Below, piece by piece: positions 1 to 12,329 of a DNA stretch of 64,000 nt. Below the pieces are notes generated by a model. That model searched no databases. It worked only from the letters and a program-made list of their open reading frames with translations, and was not told the origin of the DNA. Each line of letters starts with the position of its first letter. Within the stretch, counting starts at the first letter, position 1. A program made the translations under genes and the position numbers. Source of the stretch: Hetaerina americana (Eukaryota > Arthropoda > Insecta > Odonata > Calopterygidae); contig JAKTNV010000114.1 of the NCBI GenBank assembly GCA_022747635.1, positions 856,501 through 920,500 on the forward strand. The letters are read 5' to 3'.

Positions 1-774
1 CCTTTAATCTTAAGTCAATCACATCAGTATAAGCTAACCTCATGTGCAGCGATTATTGTATTAAAAGGGTCCTTACATTGGATGAAGGCTGAAAACACCA
101 TTCTACGGAAGATGTCTATGTTTCTTTCTTATCATTTCGTGACGAGGATTCCGTGACATGAATCTTAAAGCATGGGAGACACGAGACGGTCACTCTTTCC
201 TTCACAAAACTTGCTGCCTCGACCCCTCGCTCTCACGCGAACGAAAATGTTGTTCATAAAAAACGTCGGTGCTTTCAGAGGCGTATTCTTTGGGTGGCGT
301 CGGCCGTGCACCCCAAACGGAACCGAGTGAGATGAATGACGTATTCGGGATAAGCCTTTGGGAGACACGTCTCTCTCGGCCGAACATACGTTAAGGAGAA
401 AAGGGGGCGTGTGGCTCTGGATTTTGAAGTATGAGCGGTACTTAGAGGACCAAAATATTCCCACATTTAAAGGACTGGATGTCTTAGCAACATTCTCCGA
501 GTGGAAAAAGTGGAGGTGGTATGTGGGCCAGTCTCTCAGCGAAAACAAGTTATAGAAAGAGCAGGAATGTATCCACGACAGAAAGATAAATAAAGACAGT
601 AAACATTCAGGTATCTGTGTTCAAGTTCTTGTGGATAATAGCAACAAAATTCATTTCTTTTCATGAGATAGTCTCAAACTGGATTCAACCACAGCAATCT
701 CACGTTAGCGTCGGCATATCTACAAATCAATGTTAAAATTTTGAGAATATAGGAATTAAAATCCAACCAAGACC
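1..774. other. Unassigned sequence
   Basis: There is a moderately GC-rich patch at about 180-430 inside AT-rich DNA. Open frames on both strands in 165-555 overlap one another, have low complexity and match no family I recognise. I see nothing supportable here. Confidence 0.5.
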
Positions 775-850
775 TCAATTTTAGAGTTTAAATAGCCGAT
801 GGCTCCGTTAAAAGTTACCGTTGCGACATCTCCCGCAGTTGCTTGGAATC
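775..850 (+). repeat. Fold-back family, right-arm fragment
   Basis: This stretch shares the blocks CTCCGTTAAAAGTTAC and CATCTCCCGCAGTT with the right half of the palindromic element at 13205-13372. The same blocks appear in reverse complement at 37793-37946 and 48040-48100. It is therefore a dispersed repeat, here reduced to one arm. Confidence 0.6.
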
Positions 851-2880
851 AACGAAGACTTGACAGATACTGAAGTACCAGAGTTAACTCCACTATTCTG
901 ACGGTCGGTGTGACATACTGCCTACGTATCAAAATAAAACTGGCAAAGGAAAGTCTTGTGTGACCTCAAAATCGCAAAGAAATCACCGTCAATTTGAGGA
1001 AGAGGCGGTCGTGATCGGCTTTTAAAGGAATAAAAAATGATTTTGCGGTTGAATTTATTTGCACCGAAGTCACTTGTAATTTTGTCGACTTCATTGTGTG
1101 CGTCTTAATTCGACTGACTCCCTCTTGCGGCTTTGGGAGGTCGTTGTGGTTCCGAGGTTGTCGTGGGTGCAAGCGAGAATCGTTGTATAGACAATCATCA
1201 GGATTGAATGAGGGTGAATTGACGGAAATGTGCAAAGTGCGACAGTAATGAGTAATTTGAAAGAGAAAAGAATTTTCAATTGTGCGATAGTTGACAATTT
1301 GGCAAAATATACAGAGTGAATAAAATAAATACTGGGATAATCAAGATAATTATCAAGAAAGGAAAATAAATGCAGTTTATTATTTTATTGAGAATTTACA
1401 GAAGCTACTGCAGTGTATTATTGTATTAGCTAAAAAACTACTTGATAAATATTAGATTTGCAAATTACTTCTCATATAACGGCAGTGAAAAGAGTGTTGC
1501 TTTTGTTTACATAAGAAAGTTATGCAATCTATCAAACATGAATATGCATGAAAATTCGGGATTTGCAATTTTATATACTACAATATCCATTGCATCACAA
1601 TTTCCTAATCAGTAATTAAAGCGTATCTTTCAAAGACAGACAAGGATTTGCTCAATAAAATTTTCAAATCAAAGTCATTCATTCGTGATTTTAAAGAAAA
1701 TGACACAAGTATTCGTAAATGGGTGAGTATAATAAACAGTGCAATGATGTCACGTCTTCGCATGAAAGCATACATATCGAAAGGGTAAGAGTTGAAATCA
1801 AAAATCAGCAGCACAAATTCGTTTAGAAATGAAACCATGTTCATTTTTTATATTCAACCATGTTCTAAGAAACCCGAGTTAATATTTTACTTACTAAGCC
1901 GGATGAAAATGAATGTATATTAGGGTTGAGCGCGAGTAAGAAAAGCGGAAACGGAGACAGAGAAAAGAGTGACACGCATTTTTGTCCAGGATGGTGATGA
2001 ATCTATAAAAATTTGATATATCTATAAAAAGAAAAACGCCGGAATGTAGCTCTTCACGGAACTAAACTAAAATAGGGGAATAATCTGTGACTATGATCAG
2101 TGAAACTCACGCATTTACCCGTAGGCTCGAAAGATTCATTTCGGCGGCGCAAGAGAACACACATCGTAACGGCACTCGGGGAACCACCTTCAACACCGGA
2201 GGGAATTGGTGATTAGCGGGAACGATCATTTGTACTTCACCTCTACCTCTTCATAGCTTCGAAGGCACTTCATTACATTAATCACGGACCCATTTCACAC
2301 CTCATTCTAACACTTCATCATTTTTGACTTCGGTTCTAAAATACTGGGGCAATTAAAATTGGTTTAATGGAAGGAAACTATCTCGTAACGGTACGTATTA
2401 TGGTACAGCCACCAGGCAGACAGGCTGCCTTGTCATTAGGGAATTCATAAAGACCTCCACTCATTCTCCGCCGCGGCTCGCCACTCATTTCTCCCGAGGA
2501 TATTCAACATGGAGGTCAGTGGAAACTCCAAAGCAGAGCAGTATAAACTCACCACTTTTTAAGATACACTCATCTAAAATAATCAAACCATATTTTTTAT
2601 TCCCTCCTAAGTGAGATATTTGTTGTATTTTTAGAACCATTGGTTTATGGACTGCAGATGTTTTTGTTGGCGTACCGGAATGACGCCGAAAGGCATTTTA
2701 CAACACTATCTATTTGGCAATCTTGCTCTAAATTACAATGGTGTTCCGATATACATGTAACTGCCTAATTACTCGCCATGAGATGCAGGGGAAGAAAAAA
2801 TCATTATTGATCAGAAATAATCGCAATGATTTCTATGATATTCTTTTGCTAAATGATGATATCATTATATTTTTTAGATT
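851..2880. other. Unassigned AT-rich sequence
   Basis: I see no coding, RNA or repeat structure. The short minus-strand frames at 966-1297 and 1605-1844 have no recognisable motif. Confidence 0.5.
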
Positions 2881-2885
2881 TATAT

Positions 2886-3055
2886 AGTATACTGCAAGCC
2901 ACTGCTAGGGTGTGTGGCTGGGGGCGATTACGCACCAGACTACCCTTAACCCAAAACACCTCTCCGACCGCGCTAGGAGGGAAAGATGTTTTGGGTCAAG
3001 GGTAGCCTGATGTGTAATCACCCCCTGCCACACCCTTGCAGTGGTTTGCATGTAC
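2886..3055. repeat. Imperfect palindrome made of two inverted LINE/SINE-type 3' ends
   Basis: The two arms of about 70 bp are imperfect reverse complements. The left arm reads AGGGTGTGTGGC, GGGGGCGATTAC, CTACCCTTAACCCAAAAC. The right arm reads GTTTTGGGTCAAGGGTAG, GTAATCACCCCC, GCCACACCCTTGCAGTGG. The short loop between them is about 2960-2985. The outer end of each arm (CCACACCCTTGCAGTGGTTTGCA) matches single copies at 26370-26431 and 35937-35985; the latter terminates a CR1/L2-like LINE. It may be a head-to-head pair of LINE or SINE 3' ends, or a fold-back MITE. Confidence 0.65.
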
Positions 3056-3785
<730 letters not shown>

Positions 3786-3907
3786 CCATAAACACAGTAA
3801 TCAACCCGAAGGTCGGTCTAGTTGGTGATGGTAGAGATCACCCAGTACTAAGCCCTATACGGCGTGTGAAAATTCACACATCAGGGTAGGGGGCCAGTTC
3901 CTTTCCC

Positions 3908-3911
<4 letters not shown>
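3786..3911 (-). mobile_element. tRNA-derived SINE, 5'-truncated (family A)
   Basis: The reverse complement reads through TGTGTGAATTTTCACACGCC, GTATAGGGCTTAGTAC, GATCTCTACCATCACC and CGACCTTCGGGTT. It matches the body and 3' part of the fuller SINE at 31384-31660. The tRNA-like head is missing. The copy sits between two (AT)n arrays, so (AT)n may be its tail or its favoured target. Confidence 0.75.

Positions 3912-3943
<32 letters not shown>
3911..3943. repeat. (AT)n microsatellite
   Basis: A short AT dinucleotide run abuts the 5'-truncated end of the SINE on its left. Confidence 0.9.
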
Positions 3944-3948
<5 letters not shown>

Positions 3949-5015
3949 TATGGTATAAGGCCGTTTCTAGCCCGCCCAAAAGGCAGCAGCCAGAAGTGTA
4001 TTGGCCATGACACGTGGCGCCTCAGAGCACGCCCTTCGGCCGACTTCTGCGTCTCGAAGGCGGCGGGTCAACAAAGCTACCCCCACACTACAGCGCGCGA
4101 GAAAGGAGACGTCTTAATGATAACGGACGCCTGAAAAGAAATCCTTTGGATACGCCGGCATGAGCTTCCTCGAGCTAAAGTAGAATAAGAACAATATGAC
4201 ACGCGGGTTTCTTTTCGGTTGAAGAATTGCCTTCCACAACGCTTTTGTTTTGTTTCACGCATTTCCCTCGTGAAGGGGTCAACAGGCCCCGCTCGTAGAG
4301 TCCATCATTTACTCTCGATACCCATCAATAAAGAATCGTTTTTCAGGGCTACGAGCTGGAAAATGATAACCAACAAAATCACCAGATAAAGGGTTTCGCT
4401 TCGATAACCCCCTTCGAAAATGCACCACGTAATCGCCCGGTCAAATTTATAGGTGCCGTATTATTCCACGCCGAGATTTCACTTACGGTTCCAGGTGAGA
4501 TGTTAATGCCGTTATGCCCTGACGTATTTGATTTTCAACTGAGAGTAGCCCGTGGGAGCAGCCTCAGTCAAAATCTCGCGATACTTCGGGCAAAGTTTTT
4601 GAAAAATGGAGACCCGTTTGTTCTTTATGATGAGTGTTTCTAATAATATGAGTGTTTCTTGCTCGTAATGAGTGTTTCATGCTCTAATCGATCATATAAA
4701 AAGATATCGTTTCTATGAATGACAATAAGCACTGTATAAATAGACATCAGGCTCTGATCCAAAAGTACTCCTACAATTTTTCACGGGCTTAGCCTAAAAT
4801 GAAATTCTGTGAATTGAATTCGGGTTGGTATTCATCGAACGAGTAAATTTAATTGAATGTTAAAAGAAAATAAGTAACATTAATTGTAAGAAGAAGAATT
4901 TTATTGTTAATCCATTCAAGGTGGGAGACTTAGTTTTGAATAAATGTTTAGAGACGAGAGGAATGAAGGGAGGGAAACCAACCCTCGGTGTGCCCTTTCG
5001 GCCACTTGTGTTCCC
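3944..5015. other. Unassigned sequence
   Basis: There is a GC-richer patch at about 3960-4080. A 61-codon minus-strand frame at 4077-4262 is unrecognised. I see nothing else. Confidence 0.4.
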
Positions 5016-5075
5016 AGAGTGCTATCTGGCCTTCAAAAATCACACAAGTGATCTTTGAAGGCCAGATAGAACTCT
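5016..5075. other. Near-perfect 60-nt hairpin
   Basis: Arms 5016-5043 and 5048-5075 pair over 28 positions with two mismatches around the four-base loop ACAA. The core arm is CTATCTGGCCTTCAAA facing TTTGAAGGCCAGATAG. The size and shape fit a microRNA-like precursor or the remains of a very small fold-back MITE. I recognise no known microRNA seed. Confidence 0.6.
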
Positions 5076-6498
5076 TAATTAGCACCCTTATTAATTTACT
5101 TCAAGTCCTATTTTACTCCTCCATTTACTGCCATACATTCACCAAGTTTTTTTCCCTCTTGCCCTCTCTTCCGTTGCCTTGCCTGGCACGGGAACACGCT
5201 GATTAGAGTGACTCCATAACCACCCCTGGTGTGATGAAAAGGTGCCCAACATTGGGCAGTGTAGCATTCCATCTGTCGGCAGAAAGTATTGCCTCACTCG
5301 ACATCTAATAGTTTCGGAACCCAAATATTCTAATATCAATCCCCTCAGGAAATTCGTTTATGATGGATACTAGAATCTGCAGTGAACAAATATAATTAAA
5401 AAATGGCTTTTAAAGGTGACATGGAAGTGTTGGACGACCCATGAATGAAATGACCAATAAGTGAAAAGAAATACCAGAGGGAGAGAGAGAGTAGACAAGG
5501 AAACTAGAGCTAATGATAAATCCTCATCCTTACTTGATTTTCTTTCAATTTCTTCATGGAGTTCACCCGCGGTTTTGACCTAACGATAGGATTCAGTGGA
5601 TTCTTTCGCCAATGCGTGGGACTCTTCGCAGTATTATAGAGATGAGATGAACATGAACTTGGTTTGATATACAATGTGTCTCAATGCATATAAGTAATGT
5701 ATTTATATCGTAGTGGAAACCTTTTATTACTAATATATACTGGTATATTGTTGCCATATTTTTACAAACATTGAGGACCTCAATCTTTAGTCACTCGAGT
5801 GAAAAATTCCTCTGTTTCCCGGTTATTTGCCCTAACTCCTGCGCCAGTGAATTCAGAATTTGCACTCCGTAAAATTCAGTGCAAGGCGAAATGGTCGAAA
5901 ACAATGAATTCCTCGTGCGTGAAAGAGAAACTTTCATTTCTATCGAAATCATTAAAAATATTTCTGGTAATATTTTTCCCGAAAAATCTGAAACTGAAAT
6001 CTTTCGTAGCTAGTTTCTCCTGCGTGGACTTAAATATTTCCCGCCCCGTTTTAGAAGGGGAATCGAATATTTCATGATTTAATTAGTCGCCGACAACACG
6101 ATAATTCACGTTGAAATGCATTATTTCTAAGAGCCATAACGGAGAAATCTTACGACGAGCTCTTGGTGTCTTCATCACTGTCTCGTGGGGATATTATTTG
6201 TTGCTTAAGGGTCAAGGAGAGCAAATGACCATCTCGCCAGAATTGCCTTTTAGTTAGGTTGTAGACGTTAATTTCCCTTCAAAATTGACAGGGCATATCA
6301 GCCTTTCAGAAATAATCGATTGCCTATAATAAGCAAGTATTTGGAAAAACCGTGATTTTCTTTGATCGTTCCATCAATCAGCCAAAGGTTCTTCTACGCG
6401 TTTAGGTACTGTAATTTCCCCAAATGGGACGAAAATGGAATATTTTGTTAGCATTTTATTTTCAACGTAGTTTTCTAGTATCCTTATGAAACCGTTGT
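5076..6498. other. Unassigned AT-rich sequence
   Basis: I recognise no gene or repeat. The 92-codon plus-strand frame at 5799-6077 has no recognisable domain. Confidence 0.4.
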
Positions 6499-6560
6499 GT
6501 AGTTTGGGTCCATCCAAAACCTACCTTAAACGGAAGATTACTAATAGCAATAGTGATAAT
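6499..6560 (+). mobile_element. RTE-like retrotransposon, 3'-terminal fragment
   Basis: GTCCATCCAAAACCTACCTT followed by AAACGGAAGATTAC is the reverse complement of the 3' terminus seen at 59860-59900 and in other copies. A decayed TAA/GATAAT tail follows. Only about 50 bp of the element remain, as expected of a severely 5'-truncated insertion. Confidence 0.65.
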
Positions 6561-7966
6561 AGCGGAAACTTGTTGTACGTGTCATGGTTACTTTAACCTA
6601 AGTTTTCTGGACGACATTCCGATACACCACATTGACATGTACCGGTCAATTTCATAAATTCTCTTAAGGGTCGTCATCTTTCTCATTCAAAGAAAACCTT
6701 GTTGGCCAATTTCCTTTGAAGGCGATTACTCGTCCTGATTACTTGGCAGCGTATAATTTTATTTTCCATAGGTGCCAGAGGTAACAGGATGGAGCAATAA
6801 TGCTTGCAAATTTATATTGTGCGAAAAATGTACACCATCATGGGATATTAAGTCATGAGTTTTAATGGAAGCGCAGCGGCAAATCTTTATTTGCAGTAAC
6901 GAAGAGCTGATGTCTGGAAAAGTGGAATAGGCAAGCATTAAAAACAATCACATTACAAGCAATGGGCATCATTACCTATAATTTTTCAAAATACAACTTC
7001 TACAGAATTACCCATGCAATAAAGTAAGTTCTACTTCCAATTTATATCTTAGCTAATATAATTCTGTTCATCTGTTCATTAATTCCGATCAACGTGTCAT
7101 ATGGGATTTTATCGAAAGCTATAATAATATCCAAAAACTCTTAGTTGCTGGTACTTTTTACTTGATTTCAGACGCCATTTATTATAAAAATCGAGCTATG
7201 TGTCGAATGATTTACGCCAAACTCCATGCTGGTTGCCAGCTTCAAAGCTATTACTCCGGAAAAAAACCATTATGCAATACTTGTATTGTAATCAGAGCAG
7301 GAATTGTCCAAGTGGTATATTTACAGATATATCGTACAAGCACGAAATTCGACCATGATTAATTGCTACTTCATCACATAAAGGAAATCCAGTTCGAAAA
7401 TATAGACCTCAAGAGCCAATTTTTCAACGTTGATAGTTTCATCTCAATAAGAATTTTCCCATGGGGAGATATTGTGGATAATCTGAGTTAAGGAACGAGA
7501 AACTAAATAGGCTGGATAAGACTCCAACGAAAACGAAATTTGCAGCATATTTCGTCACACAGGCAATTATTAGTATTTTGGAAAATAACAATTTGTCACT
7601 GGATTCGAATCACCCAGCAAAGAATTATTTTCAGTAAAATCCACCGGATCACATGGCAGAAATAGGAGACGTATGAAGAATGGTTTTTAGACCTCGGGGT
7701 CTGGTGGTTTGGTGTATTGTTCGGCATTACATGAGTGCTTGAGGAATAGGAGGACGTCACATTGGAAATATGGAGCACCTAATCCGTATAAGGAGACTAT
7801 AATAAATAAAGGAATTCCGCGTGGGTAGTATGGTTTACGAAATGAGCCGCTCTGGTTCGCGAAGCATTTTATGGAACTAGAGTGTTCATAACAGATGGAA
7901 TAATATTCATCACGATGTACAGAGTGATTTACTACGCCGATTTGATGTCCTTCAGGTTTAGATTAC
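6561..7966. other. Unassigned AT-rich sequence
   Basis: I see no coding or repeat signal that I can support. Confidence 0.4.
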
Positions 7967-7968
7967 TA

Positions 7969-8721
7969 CGAGGGTCATCCGGAAAGTAGTACCCGTTCGT
8001 GAAATCAAGACACAAAAGTAAATATTAACAAACATAAAAAATTTTATTTGAAAGAGGATACTTTAAACTACTTCTCAACATAATCTCCAAGCAAATTAAG
8101 GCATTTGTCATAACGTGTGACAAGTTTCTGTATTCCTGCTGCATAGTCCTTCGCCGCCAGCTCATTGAGATACGCGAGGGACCCATCTTGCACAAATTTT
8201 TGCATAATGCAGATGGTGTTTAACAATTTCATGAACAATTGTTCGAGAAACATTGGGAAAATGCTCACAGATGTCATCAATTGTGACGCGCCGATCGTTC
8301 CTCACGAATTCGTCAACTGAGCTCACCAGTTGGTCTGTAATGACAGACGGTCTCTCCGAACGCTCATCGTCGTGTGTGTTCCCCCTCCCCATGTTGAAGT
8401 TGCGACACCACCGCCGAACAGACGACTCGTCCATTACATTGTCTCCATACACCTCCTTTAATTGGCGATGAATATCACATGGGCGAACGTTTCTTGCATT
8501 GAGGAATTTAATCACTGCCCTCACTTCACAACTGGCGGCGTTCTCAATTTTTTTAAACATTGTAAACAATCACAGAAACAACACAGGCAATGCTAGCGTC
8601 ACGCAACTTGGCTCAGAGAAGGCAGACAAGCCACTGAAGCTATCTGACCTCGTCCAGCGGCTACTCGCGTCGTCAGCACTTCATGCGGCACGAACGGGTA
8701 CTACTTTCCGGATGACCCTCG
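7969..8721 (-). mobile_element. Internally deleted mariner with perfect terminal inverted repeats
   Basis: Perfect 33-bp terminal inverted repeats lie at 7969-8001 and 8689-8721; each starts CGAGGGTCATCCGGAAAGTA when read inwards. They are flanked by the TA target duplication expected of Tc1/mariner insertion (7967-7968 and 8722-8723). At 753 bp the element is much shorter than the roughly 1.3 kb of an autonomous mariner. It encodes only the N-terminal and C-terminal parts of a transposase, so it is non-autonomous. The first 190 bp match the copy at 63811-64000 at 188 positions without gaps, which implies recent movement. Confidence 0.95.
8068..8569 (-). pseudogene. Mariner transposase, N- and C-terminal parts joined by a deletion
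   Basis: The N-terminal frame (8162-8569, 135 codons from ATG, no internal stop) holds the paired helix-turn-helix DNA-binding region of mariner transposases. First-helix residues include CEVRAVIKFLNARN, then DIHRQL; the second unit has RRVTIDDICEHFPNVSRT followed by AKICARWVPR. A second frame (8068-8280) supplies the C-terminus, AAGIQKLVTRYDKCLNLLGD followed by YVEK. The intervening catalytic region with the first two aspartates of the DD34D triad is absent and the two parts are out of frame. The product could at most bind the element's own ends. The start is the ATG closest to the 5' terminal repeat. Confidence 0.9.
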
Positions 8722-8723
8722 TA

Positions 8724-9572
8724 TATATTAAAGTCTTGAGATCTAAGAGGATAAAATAGAGTGATTGGATTAAGTAATTTAGTTATTTCCCTATGAAACA
8801 TTACAAATGACATTTACATAATCACAGAGGAGCAATTACTTTTGCAGTGCAGAGGAGCAATATTTTGACTTCCATACTTCACTTGGCGAAATGTTAAACA
8901 TGAAGATGTGCAGGCATTTAGCCCATCTTACGTTTGCAAATGAAGACAAAGTTTATATTTTAGGATATGACAAAATATTTGTTTTAAAACATGGCGAGAA
9001 AACACCCAATATCCAAAGCAAACATTTTTCTGCTTAGACAAAAATTTAAGCCAGGATTTTATTTCTGATTCTCCCGAAAACCATATTTTTAACTGAAAAT
9101 TCTCAATAAAAATGAAATATTTGTAACTTTCACCGAGAATAATGAATTTCACTTCGGAAATTAATGATACATTATGAAATATTCTTTTCAGGAAAATCGA
9201 TAACTGGAACGGTAAACTGAAAAACAATGATCATTTTTCAATTGATAAAACCCATTATATCCGGCGAACACTTATTCTACAAAATTGAATCAGTGTGTAG
9301 CATTAATACAATTCAAGTGCAGTAACGCGGTTCCTTTCTCTACGATCGAGCATGTAGCCCATTTACGTTAACAAATAAAATCAGTTCTTAATTCAAGCCC
9401 TGATACATGCTTTGTTGCAATACACAAATGTTGCAATCAAAACTAATATTGCGAAAAGAACCCAAGACCAGCATTGAATTTTATTCATATTTCATTCTTT
9501 GTAGTATTGCTCAAAGGTTATACACTACAGCTTACATCCGCCATTTATTATTAACGTGGTTACCTGTTTTAT
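8724..9572. other. Unassigned AT-rich sequence
   Basis: I recognise nothing. A minus-strand frame at 8928-9227 (99 codons) has no domain that I can name. Confidence 0.4.
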
Positions 9573-9629
9573 TGTTGAGTACCTGTATACAATTACGTTG
9601 TTAACGTAATTGTATACAAGTACTCAACA
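9573..9629. other. Near-perfect 57-nt hairpin
   Basis: The 27-bp arms 9573-9599 and 9603-9629 have a single mismatch and a three-base loop GTT. The arm reads TTGAGTACCTGTATAC then AATTACGTT, with its complement AACGTAATTGTATAC on the other side. A three-base loop is tight for a microRNA precursor, so a palindromic insertion or a fold-back MITE remnant is at least as likely. Confidence 0.6.
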
Positions 9630-10659
9630 TGATTCAATGCGCATGAATCTGTGGAGCATTAACATGTTGTCCAACATGACATGGCAATAAAGCGAAAAGA
9701 ACTCCTTAGAATACTTTAGGGCGGCCGTCGTATTGCACCATTTTTACGGTTTCCAAATGAAAAAGTAACCACATTTGGTTGTTAAAATCTGAATGGCGTT
9801 TAAGGGAGAAATATTCTTAGTGGATATTTTTATTGAGTAGCAGATTACGTGTATTTTATACATCTTCTGCGTTTGATATTGATATTTGATGGATATATTT
9901 GCTACACACAAATTTTGTACCTTGTAGGTTTTAGCAAGGGAATGCCTAATGTTCGGCGAAGTTACACACATGTACGCCGAGAGCGCACTTCGGCACCAAG
10001 AGCGCTGGGCCGATGTAATCCCAATTCACGAGGCAACGAAAGATAAAGGGAAGGAAACCGTGCCTCAGCTATGATATGCGTGTTCATATGAATTTACACA
10101 AATGAGATCGAAGAATATTTTTAACCATGCTCTTCATTGATTACAAAACTTGCATTCTGGGCATAAACCCATGATCATATTGAGTAACAACGTGTGGTAA
10201 GGGGAAGAAAAGATCAATTCAAAACAATTATTTCAAAAGAGTACTATTATTTCGTAAAAATTATATGAATACTCTTACGAGATACTGTGTTATTATTTCC
10301 GAAGCCTCAATCGTTGCCTCCAAATCCCTAGACATATGGTTTTCTCTGCGAATAGAAATGAACTCATGATTTATATCTGGCTCGACAAAATTGGTTGAAT
10401 GACTAGAAGAAACGAAGAAACAGTTTATACCCAACAAACACCGAGGAAGCTATCTCTAAATAAGACCCGCTCAATTTGCACTGATTGATAGGAAATTAGT
10501 ATCTTTTAAAGGGGTAATAGATGCCGGAAATTCGATCCACGGATAAATATTGAAAAGAGAGTCACACCAACTGAATGACCGTTATTTTTCGTTCAGTAAG
10601 GCCTGGATATACGTAAAAAATGAGTTAAATTTAAAAAAATAATTTCCTTGCCATAATTC
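9630..10659. other. Unassigned sequence
   Basis: I see no supportable feature. There is a small GC-richer patch at about 9950-10040. Confidence 0.4.
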
Positions 10660-10905
10660 TCATCTCATGTCAAACATCTCTGAAATTTCAAGCATAGCCC
10701 GACGAAATCCGAGGCACTGATGGCATACATGGGGCCGGATACGTATGGCAAGGGCTTGGCAGGGCTGGAGGTGACTTGCCCACAGACCCCGGGTAACTTC
10801 GCCGCCCCGGCGGCACTCGGGCCTACGCCGACCAACCAGCCTTGCGGCCTCCTCCCCGGCTAAGACCTCCCGACCCGGTCTCGGGCCCTCATTAGTCAAC
10901 GCGGC
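10660..10905 (-). pseudogene. Possible gag-like ORF1 relic in a GC-rich patch
   Basis: This is a sharply GC-rich segment in AT-rich surroundings. A 79-codon minus-strand frame includes PHVCHQCLGF, which resembles the start of the CX2C zinc knuckle in LINE ORF1 or gag-like proteins. The adjacent frame reads PYVSGPMY just upstream, so a frameshift may separate the two. The downstream His and Cys of a full knuckle are not seen. It could equally be a chance frame in a CpG-rich island. Confidence 0.25.
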
Positions 10906-12329
10906 GTTGATTTATCACGGAAGACCCCACCATCGACAAGGGTCACGAGAAACGGGGATGAATGACTGCGAATATTAAATTTTGATTTGAATTTTTCAGG
11001 GCAGGTATCATGTTTTCTCGTTTTTTTGTCCGACCTTAAAGATAAAATTGGGGATATGTTTTAACTCGAGAGCAAGGCCATTTTTAAAAACGGAAAAAAA
11101 TGTAAAAAAAATTCCTTACACTCTCTGATGAAGTGAAATATGTGAACGCTCGGAGATGGGTAGGTAGACGCGGGTATTCAAAAATGCAAAAATAAGTGTT
11201 TCTGCGTACGAATGGGGGGAAAGGAAAGAAGGGAAGCAATGCACCGAATTGAGACGCGGCACGCATTTTAAGGAGGACACAGCCATCCAGCGCCCGAATT
11301 CTCAGCCTAAGGTATGCATGTAATTACAATCCATTATCTCATAACTCTACACGAAAGCTCCAACTAAGTGTACACCTCTTATGTATTAAATATTACCAGT
11401 AGTTATACTAATACTCTATTATAATTAATGTAAATTGTCGGTGATAATATTTGAGGGGTATTCTTGGCTCATTTTCACGCAAGGTATAACTAAGCAACCA
11501 ATACAAAACGTAAAAATAGCAGGATAAGGAACCCTTAGTGAAAGAAGTGAAATATGTACGTTGCCCGAAAAAACAAATTTTTAAAATATTCCCTCAAAAG
11601 TTTTGCGGTCATGACAATAGCTTAAACTTAAACGATTTAATTGACAGGATCATATGCAATAAGAATATCGGAGACGCTATTATTGTTATAAGATTGATAA
11701 ATTAAAATAATGTCGTTTTCACCTCCCAGGATGCATCATACCACAGCAGGTGAGGAGTCAATAATTGAATGTTTTCATAAATTTTGTGACTTCAATTTTC
11801 ATAGGTACAATCAAAGAATATCTTCTAGTGATATCATTGAGAGATTATTGTTGCACAGAAACATTAAAAGGATAATTGGAAATAAGAAAAGTTCTTATCC
11901 AATTCATTTTAAGAAAAAATACCGTTTCAGTAATGTCGACGGCAATATACTTTGAGGAATGTGTCCTCGCTTCGCAGTCAAATGCGCTTGCCATGTAACT
12001 GCAGCTGAGAGTCATCGAGTCATTGAAACGGTTTCTGCCTTTGCGTGATGTAAGTCCTTGTTAAATTTAAATTACACTCAAAATATAAAAAAATAGATTA
12101 CCGTTCCATCTTCGACGCGGGACATTTGTGGCATGTTTTCCAGATTTCACCCATAGTTATAATATTCATTACCAGACAAATATGAGACATTTTCAATTAC
12201 TCCCGGAACGACTATGGCTTTCTGTTTCGATAATAGAGGACCCTGATTTTTTTCCCCGTTGCATGTTTTGTCATTTGGTCATTCGGCTCATGTAATACGA
12301 GAGGAGTGTGATCAAGGGAACCGAGACTT
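10906..12329. other. Unassigned AT-rich sequence
   Basis: The only open frame of note is 11710-11955 (+, 81 codons), which I cannot assign. It has no clear promoter, splice or domain support. Confidence 0.4.

Noticed and set aside
165..548. 127-codon minus-strand frame and overlapping frames
   Set aside because: Overlapping frames on both strands, no domain, no promoter or splice support.
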